A DNA stretch of 19,347 nucleotides from Clostridia bacterium. Its GTDB lineage: Bacteria; Bacillota_A; Clostridia; Lachnospirales; Lachnospiraceae. The stretch covers positions 1 through 19,347 of the forward strand of contig JAAYYM010000205.1 in the NCBI GenBank assembly GCA_012515365.1, written 5' to 3'. Below, piece after piece: positions 7,144 to 14,739 of the stretch. Within the stretch, counting starts at the first letter, position 1; every line of letters begins with the position of its first letter. The position numbers were made by a program, and so were the translations under genes. The notes below the pieces were generated by a model. That model searched no databases. It had not been told where the DNA came from and worked only from the letters and a program-made list of their open reading frames with translations.

Positions 7144-8517
7144 TCATACGCTTGTACTGCGTTTGTACTTCGTATGTAGTAAATGATGAGCGATTTCGCT
7201 ATTCGGTTGTTCCAAATAATCCTGATATAACTTCTTGATACTCGGATTCTCATGTGATTTTCTCACCTTTAGGGAAACATCATGTTTAAGAAGTGCTTCA
7301 CGCCGTTTTGCATATGCTTCCGGTCTGTCCTGATCTAATAAAAGCTTTGGCTGTCCGCCACCACTAATGCAACCCTCCGGACAAGTCATGACTTCAATAA
7401 AATGCAGATCACATACCCCATTTTTTACTGTTTCTAATAACTCTATAATTCCGGTAAGTCCGGTGACAACCGCGACTTTTAAGTTAAGCTCTCCTATTTG
7501 GATATTTGATGTCCGATATCCTTGTGTACCACGTACCTGCGTGATTTCTACCTGCGGAATCGACTGTCCGGTAAGTAATTCATAGCCGGTTCGTATTGCC
7601 GCCTCCATAACACCTCCGGTTACACCAAAAATCGTTCCTGCGCCAGAATAATCACCCAGTGGCTGATCAAATCCCTGCTCCGCTAAAGAAGAAAATTCAA
7701 TCTGCTCTTCCTTTAGCAGCCATGCAAGTTCTCTTGTTGTCAAAACCACATCAACATCTCGATATCCACTATCCTGCATTTCCTCTCGGTTACATTCAAA
7801 CTGTTTACTGGTACAGGGCATAACCGAAACGCTAAAGATGTTCTCCGGTAGAATCTGATTCATCTTTGCGCCATAAGTTTTTTCAATCACTCCCTGCATT
7901 TGCTGCGGACTCTTGCAGGTAGACAAATGATCCGTAAGCTCCGGATAGGTGTGCTCGATAAACTGCACCCATGCCGGGCAGCATGACGTAAACATCGGTA
8001 ATACACCACCCTGCGTAATACGTTTGATTAACTCTGTTCCTTCCTCCATAATGGTCAGATCGGCAGCGAAATTCGTATCATACACATAATCAAATCCCAA
8101 TTTCTTAAGTGCCGCTGCCAGCCGTCCCGGTGAAAGTGTTCCAAGTGTTTCATTAAAATCCTCTGCAATCGCTACACGTACTGCCGGTGCACACTGCACC
8201 ATCGTAATCATGGAAGGATTGCGTAATGCCTCTTTGACCTTATCAATATGACAGACATTATAAGCAGCAAAAAGTGGCTCTTTAACCACTTTCGGAATTC
8301 CACGTTCTTCACGAATTTTTTCGTACCGTGCTACATCTTTTCCAACCGGAGAAATATAAGATTTACAAATCTGCACACACTGACCACACTTAATGCAACG
8401 CTCCGAAACAATCGTCTGCGGCTTAAGTGGTTCCCCTTCAATTGCATAAGCAGGGCAGACTTTGACACACTCCTGACACCCCATGCATAAATTCTGATCT
8501 ATTTTTATGATGTCCAT
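7144..8517 (-). CDS. hydA2: [FeFe]-hydrogenase, HydA2-like HDCR subunit
   Basis: A 457-residue [FeFe]-hydrogenase. The N-terminal domain carries two [4Fe-4S] motifs (C11/C14/C17/C21 and C41/C44/C47/C51). The H-cluster domain has all three signatures: FTSCCPAW (176-183; C180 ligand, C179 proton relay), MPCTSKQFE (233-241; C235) and MTCPEGCISGGGQP (377-390; C379 and C383). The third differs from the usual MAC-x-GGC by Thr378 and Glu381. The small-subunit-like C-terminus (LYQDYLEQPNS, HHLLHT) is fused. It lacks the [2Fe-2S] and extra N-terminal domains of bifurcating HydA. It would oxidise or make H2 and pass electrons to the HycB-type proteins. AGGGGGG precedes the ATG by about 8 bases. The genes on both sides are 15 bases away, consistent with one complex. 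Confidence 0.93.
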   Translation of the reverse strand: MDIIKIDQNLCMGCQECVKVCPAYAIEGEPLKPQTIVSERCIKCGQCVQICKSYISPVGKDVARYEKIREERGIPKVVKEPLFAAYNVCHIDKVKEALRNPSMITMVQCAPAVRVAIAEDFNETLGTLSPGRLAAALKKLGFDYVYDTNFAADLTIMEEGTELIKRITQGGVLPMFTSCCPAWVQFIEHTYPELTDHLSTCKSPQQMQGVIEKTYGAKMNQILPENIFSVSVMPCTSKQFECNREEMQDSGYRDVDVVLTTRELAWLLKEEQIEFSSLAEQGFDQPLGDYSGAGTIFGVTGGVMEAAIRTGYELLTGQSIPQVEITQVRGTQGYRTSNIQIGELNLKVAVVTGLTGIIELLETVKNGVCDLHFIEVMTCPEGCISGGGQPKLLLDQDRPEAYAKRREALLKHDVSLKVRKSHENPSIKKLYQDYLEQPNSEIAHHLLHTKYKRSTSV

Positions 8518-8532
8518 GTTTGATCCCCCCTG

Positions 8533-9090
8533 TTAATCCTTCAACTGTTCTAAGATTCTGGCAGCCTTGATCCTCTTGACTTCCTGTTCCGGTTCCACAT
8601 GCACAATTCGAAGTGCCTCTGCCTTACAGGCTCGTACACAGGCTGGTCCCATAGGATTATCCATACACATATCACACTTTGAGGCCGCCTGCTTGATTTC
8701 ATCAGAGTCGGCTTGCATGATAAATTCACCTTTCTTGATCACCGGATACAGTTCAATTGCTCCAAATGGACACGCCATCAGGCAATCCTTACATCCTGTG
8801 CATTGATCTTGCGAAATCATAACTCCATCTGCTTCTTTCCTAATTGCATGTAAGGTACATGCTTCCAGACAGGGAGCATCTTCACAATGTCTGCACTGAA
8901 TTGGCATACATAGTTCTTTTTCCTTTGTTACATATAGCTTTGGCATTACCGGAATAGACACCGTACCAACAGTCTGTCCCACTCCGTTTTCTTTTTGATT
9001 ATGTTCTGTAAAGCATGCGATTTCACATGCCTTGCACCCAACACATTTCTCCCCATCTGCAAGCACAAACACCTGTAATTTTTGATTCAT
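8533..9090 (-). CDS. HycB-type four-cluster ferredoxin subunit, hydrogenase-proximal
   Basis: A 185-residue iron-sulfur protein with four ferredoxin motifs: C16/C19/C22/C26, C66/C69/C74/C78, C97/C100/C103/C107 and C139/C142/C151/C155. It is a paralogue of the ferredoxin at 4403-4936, and shares the PxxxxCRHCEDAPC and CPFGAIE segments. In HDCR complexes two such proteins form the electron path between hydrogenase and formate dehydrogenase and also build the filament core through C-terminal helices. Here a predicted charged helix of about 20 residues follows the last cluster. AAGGAG lies about 7 bases before the ATG. It is the first HDCR gene, 36 bases after the cytidylate-kinase-like gene, with no terminator between. 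Confidence 0.9.
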   Translation of the reverse strand: MNQKLQVFVLADGEKCVGCKACEIACFTEHNQKENGVGQTVGTVSIPVMPKLYVTKEKELCMPIQCRHCEDAPCLEACTLHAIRKEADGVMISQDQCTGCKDCLMACPFGAIELYPVIKKGEFIMQADSDEIKQAASKCDMCMDNPMGPACVRACKAEALRIVHVEPEQEVKRIKAARILEQLKD

Positions 9091-9126
9091 ATGCCTTCTC
9101 CTTGCTTAAAAAGTTTTTGTAAAGCT

Positions 9127-9711
9127 CTACTCGCCTGCCATATCACAAATGAGATCAATACATCTCTCGATTCCCAGTGTCGATGTATTGAGACAGATAT
9201 CGTAATACTTTGCAACCCCAAACTCTGAGTCAGTGTAATAAGAACAATATTTCTTTCTAGTCTTATCAACATCTCTTACTTCTTCTGCAGTCTTATTTTT
9301 CAATTCACCGGACATTTTTCCTTCCATCCGCTTTACACGCCAATGAAGATCCGCACAGATAAACACATGCAACGCCGAATCGAATTCCTTTAAAATGGAG
9401 TTTGCATTACGACCGACAATCACACATTTTCCCTTTTCCGCAATTTTCATAATGGTATCGCTTTGTATCTGAAACAGTTTTTCATTTAATGGCTTATTAT
9501 AGAAATCAAATAAGCTTTGAGTAAATCCAAAATCAATCGGTACCTTCTCATCCCATTTAATTATGCTCTCAATGTTTACATTTGAACATCTGGCTGTTTG
9601 AAAAATCAACTCTTTATCATAATATTCATAATTCAATTTTTTGGAAACTGCCTGACCGATTTCACCACCACCGGCTCCAAATTCACGGCTGATTGTTATA
9701 ATTTTCTTCAT
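9127..9711 (-). CDS. Cytidylate-kinase-like protein
   Basis: A 194-residue protein of the Cytidylate_kin2 family (AAA/P-loop nucleoside kinase fold). It begins ITISREFGAGGGEIGQ, a glycine-rich loop typical of this family but without the GK[ST] of classical Walker A. An internal CVIVGRNAN segment and a basic lid region (WRVKRMEGKMSG) follow. These short proteins are common in Clostridia and usually are not the housekeeping Cmk; the physiological substrate is not established. GGAGG lies 8 bases before the ATG. It is 24 bases downstream of glnQ and 36 bases upstream of the first HDCR gene, bridging the transporter and the hydrogenase block. A role in nucleotide supply or signalling for that pathway would be speculation. 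Confidence 0.85.
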   Translation of the reverse strand: MKKIITISREFGAGGGEIGQAVSKKLNYEYYDKELIFQTARCSNVNIESIIKWDEKVPIDFGFTQSLFDFYNKPLNEKLFQIQSDTIMKIAEKGKCVIVGRNANSILKEFDSALHVFICADLHWRVKRMEGKMSGELKNKTAEEVRDVDKTRKKYCSYYTDSEFGVAKYYDICLNTSTLGIERCIDLICDMAGE

Positions 9712-9735
9712 TTGAACGCCTCCGCCAATTAGTCA

Positions 9736-10476
9736 CTAAAGAACTTTATTCAGGAAATCAATGGTTCTTGCTTCTTTTGGATGATTAATTACATCCTCCG
9801 GACTTCCCTGTTCTACGATATAGCCTGCATCCATAAATACAATGCGATCTGCCACTTCCCTTGCAAATCCGATTTCATGCGTTACCACGATCATAGTCAT
9901 TCCATCTGCTGCAAGCTCTTTCATGACAGTCAGTACTTCTCCAACCATCTCCGGATCCAGCGCTGATGTAGGTTCATCAAACAACATGATATCCGGATTC
10001 ATTGCAAGCGCTCTCGCAATGGCAACACGCTGCTTTTGTCCTCCTGAAAGCTGTGAGGGAAAAGCATCTGCCTTTTCAGACATTCCGACCCTGTTTAAAA
10101 GCTGCATTCCTTTGTCATGTGCCTGCTCTTTTGTCATTTTCTTTAATTCTACAGGTGCCAAAATGATATTTTCAAGTACGGTTTTATGTGGAAACAGATT
10201 AAAATGCTGAAATACCATACCGATATTCTCTCTGACTTTATTAATGTCAATGTGTTTATCTGTTATATTCTGATGATCAATTACAATCGTGCCATCTGTT
10301 GCTGTTTCCAGCTGATTTAAGCATCGTAAAAAGGTAGACTTACCACTTCCTGATGGTCCCAGCAAAACAACTACTTCTCCTTCGGTGATATCGATACTGA
10401 TATCCTTTAATACTTCTAGCTTTCCAAAACTTTTTTTCAAATTCTGCACATGAACCATTATCTTATTATCTTCCAC
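9736..10476 (-). CDS. glnQ: Polar amino-acid ABC transporter ATP-binding protein
   Basis: A 246-residue ABC ATPase of the GlnQ/HisP group. Walker [10 protein letters not shown] is at about 40-48, Q-loop [10 protein letters not shown] near 88-97, signature LSGGQKQR at about 143-150 and Walker [14 protein letters not shown] from about 164, with the H-loop in VTHEI. It powers import through the permease encoded just upstream. The GTG at 10476 is chosen because AAAGGAG lies 8 bases before it. It overlaps the permease stop by 11 bases. An upstream in-frame start at 10506 would intrude further into the permease and has no ribosome site. Confidence 0.93.
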   Translation of the reverse strand: MEDNKIMVHVQNLKKSFGKLEVLKDISIDITEGEVVVLLGPSGSGKSTFLRCLNQLETATDGTIVIDHQNITDKHIDINKVRENIGMVFQHFNLFPHKTVLENIILAPVELKKMTKEQAHDKGMQLLNRVGMSEKADAFPSQLSGGQKQRVAIARALAMNPDIMLFDEPTSALDPEMVGEVLTVMKELAADGMTMIVVTHEIGFAREVADRIVFMDAGYIVEQGSPEDVINHPKEARTIDFLNKVL

Positions 10477-11134
10477 GGTTAACTCTCCTTTCCACCCGTT
10501 TTGCAATCTTGCTGAGCGTAATGATCACAACCATATACATCACTCCGACAACAGCCCAGGTTTCAAGACTTTTAAAGGTATTTCCACTGATGGTCTTACC
10601 CATATTGGTGAGTTCAGGGAAGCCAATAACAGAAAGAATTGAGGTATCTTTAAGTGTGATGATAAACTGATTGATGATAGATGGGATCATGGTGCGGATT
10701 GCCTGTGGCAATACCACCAGACGCATACTGGTAGCATACGTAAGTCCTAAGCTTCTGCTGGCCTCCATTTGCCCTTTGTCGACACTTTCGATTCCTGCAC
10801 GGATAATTTCCGCCATGTATGCACCACAGTTCATCGCAAGTGCAATCGTACCGGCCTGAAGTGCTGTTAATCTAAAATCCTGTATTCCCATCATTTTAAT
10901 CCCAGCCGGTACACCAAAATAGATAAAATACGCAAGTACGATAAGCGGCACACCACGTACAGCGTCTACATATGCAGTTCCAATGCAGTTAAGTACTCTG
11001 TTTTTCCCAACATTCATCAGTGCAAATATCAGACCGATGATCATAGCAAACAACAGTGATAATAACGTAAGTAATAAAGTCTTTCCTAATGCTCCAAGAA
11101 GCATTGATCCATACGTTTGAACGATTGCAAGCAT
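10466..11134 (-). CDS. Polar amino-acid ABC transporter permease
   Basis: A 222-residue inner-membrane permease of the HisM/GlnP family. It has an N-terminal segment ([19 protein letters not shown]), several further hydrophobic helices, and the cytoplasmic EAA loop ([20 protein letters not shown]) that contacts the ATPase. As a single permease it would form a homodimer. The start at ATG 11134 is supported by AAAGGAG 7 bases upstream. An earlier in-frame start at 11233 would translate the stem-loop at 11191-11225 and is rejected. It lies between the binding-lipoprotein and ATPase genes in the usual order. Confidence 0.92.
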   Translation of the reverse strand: MLAIVQTYGSMLLGALGKTLLLTLLSLLFAMIIGLIFALMNVGKNRVLNCIGTAYVDAVRGVPLIVLAYFIYFGVPAGIKMMGIQDFRLTALQAGTIALAMNCGAYMAEIIRAGIESVDKGQMEASRSLGLTYATSMRLVVLPQAIRTMIPSIINQFIITLKDTSILSVIGFPELTNMGKTISGNTFKSLETWAVVGVMYMVVIITLSKIAKRVERRVNRGR

Positions 11135-11190
11135 TACTTTTCTCCTTTTGTTTTCTTCTAGTGATCTATCTCTATCTTTTATAATAACAA

Positions 11191-11225
11191 GAACGCGGAA
11201 AACCTGCAACCGGTCGTCCGCGTTC
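11191..11225 (-). other. Intercistronic stem-loop after the binding-protein gene
   Basis: Minus-strand arms GAACGCGGA (11217-11225) and TCCGCGTTC (11191-11199) form a perfect 9-base stem with a 17-base loop that includes ACCGGT. A T-rich but interrupted stretch follows. It lies between the binding-lipoprotein stop (11253) and the permease start (11134). Such elements commonly act as partial terminators or 3'-end stabilisers, raising binding-protein mRNA over permease mRNA. Confidence 0.6.
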
Positions 11226-11252
11226 ATTTTCAAATAATGATTTAAAATTTGA

Positions 11253-12092
11253 CTATTTTAAATATTTTGCAATGATTTCATCATAGGTTCCGTTTTCTTT
11301 TATGTTTTTAAGACCTGCATTGAACATGTCTAACAGTTCCTGATCTGCCGGATCCATAATAGCAAATCCGTAAGGTGCTCCTTCACTTTCCATTCCTTCT
11401 GGAATCTTGAGAGCTAAATCTCCTTCTTTGATCGAAGCTGCCATGATAGGGGTATCCTCAACACATGCTACGCTGTTTCCAAGGATAACGTCCTGATACA
11501 TCGTTGGTGAATCTTCAAATACTGTAACGCTAAATCCATACTGATCCTTTAAGCTGTTTGCAAAGTCTGCTCCTGCGGTACCATTTTTAACCGCTACATT
11601 CTTTCCTGAAAGGTCTTCAAAGCTTGCAATTGTGCTGTCACTACCTACTACAAATGTCTGAGTTGCATTGTAATATCCTTCTGAGAAAATCCAGCCTGAA
11701 TCAACACGTTCCTGCTTAATGGTAGCACCTGCAATAATTGCATCTGCCTGTCCCGCCTGAACTGCTGCTACTGCTGCATCCCATCCAAGACTCTGTAATT
11801 CATATTTAAATCCCTGATCTTTTGCTACTGCTGCAAGCAGATCAACATCGATTCCTACAAATTCATTGTTTTCATTTGTGTATTCAAACGGTTTGAAAAC
11901 AGTATCTGTTGCAATCACCCATGTTTTATCACTGGTTTTGTCAGCTTCTGTTTCCTGTGCCTGTGTTGCGTCAGTAGTCTCTGCTTCATTAGCCACATCT
12001 CCTGCACTAGGAGCTGCTGCACTGTTTCCACATCCTGCTAACATACCTGCTGTCATAGCTGTACATAATAATAATGCTAATGCTTTTTTCAT
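11253..12092 (-). CDS. Polar amino-acid (glutamine-type) binding lipoprotein
   Basis: A 279-residue family 3 solute-binding protein. A signal peptide ends in the lipobox LAGC, giving lipidated Cys21, followed by a Ser/Ala/Thr/Glu-rich linker and the two-lobed binding domain. Recognisable parts are FKPFEYTNENNEFVGIDVDL, GWDAAVAAVQAGQADAIIAG and GKNVAVKNGTAGADFA. The closest well-known type is GlnH/ArtJ, but the amino acid bound cannot be told from sequence alone. The ATG at 12092 follows GGAGG by 7 bases, and starting there gives a normal signal peptide. An in-frame start at 12146 is rejected because it lies in the leader. It is the first gene after the promoter at 12189-12217. Confidence 0.92.
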   Translation of the reverse strand: MKKALALLLCTAMTAGMLAGCGNSAAAPSAGDVANEAETTDATQAQETEADKTSDKTWVIATDTVFKPFEYTNENNEFVGIDVDLLAAVAKDQGFKYELQSLGWDAAVAAVQAGQADAIIAGATIKQERVDSGWIFSEGYYNATQTFVVGSDSTIASFEDLSGKNVAVKNGTAGADFANSLKDQYGFSVTVFEDSPTMYQDVILGNSVACVEDTPIMAASIKEGDLALKIPEGMESEGAPYGFAIMDPADQELLDMFNAGLKNIKENGTYDEIIAKYLK

Positions 12093-12121
12093 AATAAATC
12101 CTCCTCTGTTTACTTGATAAT

Positions 12122-12174
12122 AAAAAAATAACAGAAAACTGCGCAATCATTTCCGACTCCGTTGTCTTCTGTTA
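12122..12174 (-). terminator. Leader terminator (attenuator) before the ABC transporter operon
   Basis: On the minus strand TAACAGAAGAC (12164-12174) pairs with GTTTTCTGTTA (12129-12139): 11 pairs including one G-U, with a 24-base loop. Seven T residues (12122-12128) follow at once. It begins about 8 bases after the predicted start site of the promoter at 12189-12217 and ends 29 bases before the lipoprotein ATG. It should therefore stop most transcripts unless antiterminated. It would also end read-through from the ribU-like gene, which has no terminator of its own. Confidence 0.75.
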
Positions 12175-12188
12175 ATGATACGAGGTTT

Positions 12189-12217
12189 ATTATAAATATT
12201 CTGTTGTTTTTTGTCAA
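12189..12217 (-). promoter_or_regulatory. Consensus SigA promoter for the ABC transporter/HDCR operon
   Basis: The minus strand reads TTGACA (12212-12217), a spacer of exactly 17 bases, then TATAAT (12189-12194). Both hexamers are a perfect match to the housekeeping consensus. The start site should be near 12182. It lies 38 bases beyond the stop of the ribU-like gene and directly ahead of the leader terminator. Confidence 0.85.
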
Positions 12218-12255
12218 GAGGACTGGCTTGGCTTACTTGAATTGACTTACCTGCA

Positions 12256-12981
12256 TCAATTAGATGACGCATGAATCATCGGACTAAGCGGTTTATATAG
12301 TAGAAATGTAATCATGGATACGACTAGTCCCTTGAGCAGATTAAACGGAACTACTGCATAAAACACCAATGTATGAACACTGGTAATTTTGGAATTTACC
12401 ACAGTACCCATCTCAACGATAGCGTCGAGTGGCATCCCGAACAAATTAGAAAAAGCAGGAATCAAATAAATGGCATTGAAGAAGCTGCCTGCCACAGTCA
12501 TGGTGACAATGCCTGTGCACATTCCTGTAACTGCTGCTTTTTTGCTCTTCTTAATATGATAAATGATCGAAGTCGGTAGAATCAAAGTACAGCCTACAAT
12601 AAAGTTAGCTAGATCTCCAATGAAAGCTGTTGATGTTCCCTTTAATAACAATTTGATGAACACCTTACATAGTTCTGCAGCTACGCCGGCAAACGGCCCA
12701 TATGCAAATGCACAGATCATAACCGGCAGCTCACTAAAATCAAGCTGATAAAATGGTGGAGCAAACCATAAAGGAATCTCCATTGACATCAGCACTCCTG
12801 AAATAGCTGCAAAAATACCGATGACTGCTATTTTTCTCGTTCTGATTTTTGGATTCTTCGGCATATGTATCATACGTTCTGAAACTTTCGCCAAAAGAAA
12901 GATGACTAAAATGATAAGGAAACAAATTCCTAAAAAACTTAGATGCTCTTTAGCATCACTGAATAATTGATCTAATTTCAT
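12256..12981 (-). CDS. ECF transporter substrate-binding (S) subunit, RibU-like
   Basis: A 241-residue integral membrane protein. An N-terminal hydrophobic segment (FLGICFLIILVIFLLA) precedes a core of about five or six helices. The stretch FYQLDFSELPVMICAFAYGP, then FAGVAAELCKVFIKLLLKGT and IGDLANFIVG, is the arrangement of RibU-type S components that bind riboflavin for energy-coupling-factor transporters. The energising EcfA/EcfT subunits are not in the window, as is usual for group II ECF systems. The start overlaps the ylmH stop by 4 bases, with AGGGGAG 7 bases upstream. No FMN riboswitch is present because the gene is internal to an operon. The extra N-terminal helix is longer than in typical RibU, so a different vitamin is possible. 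Confidence 0.75.
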   Translation of the reverse strand: MKLDQLFSDAKEHLSFLGICFLIILVIFLLAKVSERMIHMPKNPKIRTRKIAVIGIFAAISGVLMSMEIPLWFAPPFYQLDFSELPVMICAFAYGPFAGVAAELCKVFIKLLLKGTSTAFIGDLANFIVGCTLILPTSIIYHIKKSKKAAVTGMCTGIVTMTVAGSFFNAIYLIPAFSNLFGMPLDAIVEMGTVVNSKITSVHTLVFYAVVPFNLLKGLVVSMITFLLYKPLSPMIHASSN

Positions 12982-13763
12982 AACTTCTCCCCTTTTCCTG
13001 TTGTGTTGCCATAAATGCCTGCCTTGATCTGCAGTTTTCCCTTTTTGGTAATCCCACCGAGTGCCAGGATCTGAAACTTACCATAGCCTCGCACTGAAAC
13101 CGTATCCTGTTCTTTCACCTGATAGCTGTTATTTTCCGTCTGACGCCCATTCACAAATACTTTTTTGGTACTAAATAAAGTAAGTGCTGTATTGCGAGAC
13201 AAACCATATATTTTAGAAATAATCCCATCCAGACGTTTAGACGCTGCTGTGACACATATCTCACTTAAGGAAGCATGCATAAGCTCTCTTGGTACATCCG
13301 TCCTGCTACATGTTACATGTGTATGTTTCACCTGGTCAAGATGCATCATGATATAGTCTGACATATTCTCTGTTACAAACAGATAGCCTTCATTATTCAT
13401 GATCATAATATCCCCTACTTCACTTCTCTCAATCCCAAGATTCATCACTGCACCCAAAAAATCACGATGTGTAAATTGATCTGCAAATTTCTGATTCAAG
13501 GGTCTTACCAAAATGCAGGCAATCGGAAATGCTTCTTCATATCCAAACAGTTCCTCACTGCCAAAGCGGATCATTCTCCTCTCACTTGACGTAGCACCTC
13601 CGAATAACAGATAGGGAATAAAACTAATTTCCTTCTCAATTTGAAAAAACAGATCCTGTTCCAGCTCTCCGAGAAAGGAAGTGAATGTATAACAGTTGTT
13701 ATGATATGCTTTATTAGCTGACTCTATCAGGCGTTTCTTTAGTAATTCTTCTGTTTCTGCCAT
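12978..13763 (-). CDS. ylmH: YlmH-family S4-domain RNA-binding protein
   Basis: A 261-residue protein. The N-terminal two thirds match the YlmH family: TFTSFLGELEQ, YLLFGGATSSERRMIRFG and HRDFLGAVMNLGIERSEVGD. A C-terminal S4 RNA-binding domain follows (KRLDGIISKIYGLSRN, then KVFVNGR). YlmH homologues associate with the ribosome and have been linked to ribosome-associated quality control, and in other Gram-positives the gene lies near division genes. Here it sits instead in a MATE-dus-ylmH-ribU operon. The ATG at 13763 is chosen because AAAGGA lies 6 bases upstream and it starts 10 bases after the dus stop; an in-frame start at 13802 would overlap dus and lacks a ribosome site. Confidence 0.88.
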   Translation of the reverse strand: MAETEELLKKRLIESANKAYHNNCYTFTSFLGELEQDLFFQIEKEISFIPYLLFGGATSSERRMIRFGSEELFGYEEAFPIACILVRPLNQKFADQFTHRDFLGAVMNLGIERSEVGDIMIMNNEGYLFVTENMSDYIMMHLDQVKHTHVTCSRTDVPRELMHASLSEICVTAASKRLDGIISKIYGLSRNTALTLFSTKKVFVNGRQTENNSYQVKEQDTVSVRGYGKFQILALGGITKKGKLQIKAGIYGNTTGKGEKL

Positions 13764-13773
13764 AATTGTTCCT

Positions 13774-14739
13774 TTACCATGTGGTTTTCGTAATCTGTCC
13801 AACCAGCTCCTGTTCCCTGAAAAGACTGTTTATGATATGCTCATATTCAGACAAATGCTGTGTTTTCTTGATTTTCTTTTCATATGTTTCATGTGCAGTA
13901 AATAAATGAATCATATAGAACCATAATTCCTTAATACGAAACAGTACATTCTTTTCTCCAAACAGCGTATTCCGATATGCCTGATACAATTCCTCATGAA
14001 ATTGATGCAGGCGTTCCTTTGTCAGCATATCGTCTCGCTTCTCACTGATACACTCTGCAAGTGCCGGATTACATACGAGTCCTCGCCCTATCATAACACT
14101 TGTTATTTCATTGAATTCTTGATGAAACGATTCATATTCCTTCGTATTAAATAAATCTCCGTTATAGCAAAGCGGTATTTTACTAAGCCTTACGGCTTCA
14201 CTAAATATGAATAGATTCGGTTTATTCTTATAAAAATCCGTTCTGACTCTCGGATGGATGATTAGCTCCTTAATCGGATACTGATTATACAGGTCAAGTA
14301 AACGATAAAACTCATCAGGATGTTCGACACCAATCCTGGTCTTAACTGAAATTGGAAGAACAGCCGCTTCAAATATTTTATCTAAAAACATATTTAGTTC
14401 TTCTGTTCTGCCTAAAAATCCGGCTCCCTTTCCTTTTGCAGTTACTGTACCGGATGGACATCCAAGATTCAGATTGACTTCCTGATATCCCATCTCTCTT
14501 AGCAGCACAGCTGTCTCATTAAACTGATCGGCATGATTGGAAAGGATTTGCGGGATCACAGGAACACCTTGATTGTGTTCGGGAAGAACCCCCTTTTCAT
14601 CTCTCGCACCCAGTTTTCCCTTCTGATTTGTTGCAATAAAAGGGGTATAATACTGATCAATCCCATGAAACAATTCATGGTGGATCCGCCTGTAAATATA
14701 GTCTGTAACCCCCTCCATCGGAGCAAAATATAATCTCAT
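13774..14739 (-). CDS. dus: tRNA-dihydrouridine synthase
   Basis: A 321-residue flavoenzyme with a TIM-barrel start (LYFAPMEGVTD) that reduces specific uridines in tRNA to dihydrouridine. Visible active-site features are NLGCPSGTVTAKGKGAGFL with catalytic Cys94, the FMN-contacting K133 in SVKTRIG, H162 in IIHPR, NGDLF, and IGRGLVCNP near the end. Its start overlaps the MATE stop by four bases (ATGA), indicating translational coupling. Which Dus subclass and tRNA position it serves cannot be assigned here. Confidence 0.92.
   Translation of the reverse strand: MRLYFAPMEGVTDYIYRRIHHELFHGIDQYYTPFIATNQKGKLGARDEKGVLPEHNQGVPVIPQILSNHADQFNETAVLLREMGYQEVNLNLGCPSGTVTAKGKGAGFLGRTEELNMFLDKIFEAAVLPISVKTRIGVEHPDEFYRLLDLYNQYPIKELIIHPRVRTDFYKNKPNLFIFSEAVRLSKIPLCYNGDLFNTKEYESFHQEFNEITSVMIGRGLVCNPALAECISEKRDDMLTKERLHQFHEELYQAYRNTLFGEKNVLFRIKELWFYMIHLFTAHETYEKKIKKTQHLSEYEHIINSLFREQELVGQITKTTW

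Noticed and set aside
8248..8490. Plus-strand open frame of 80 residues opposite the hydrogenase gene
   Set aside because: It mirrors the codons of the iron-sulfur domain, has no ribosome site and no family features.
9842..10210. Plus-strand open frame of 122 residues opposite glnQ
   Set aside because: Serine-rich shadow of the ABC ATPase coding sequence without a start signal.
11134..11233. Longer N-terminus for the ABC permease
   Set aside because: It would translate an intercistronic hairpin into a non-family sequence, while AAAGGAG sits correctly before the ATG at 11134.
12092..12255. T-box or glutamine-type riboswitch ahead of the binding-lipoprotein gene
   Set aside because: The leader is only about 90 bases and lacks T-box or recognisable glutamine-aptamer sequences; only a terminator-like stem can be supported.
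12982..13100. FMN riboswitch upstream of the RibU-like gene
   Set aside because: The upstream sequence is ylmH coding DNA overlapping the start by 4 bases; no conserved FMN element is visible.
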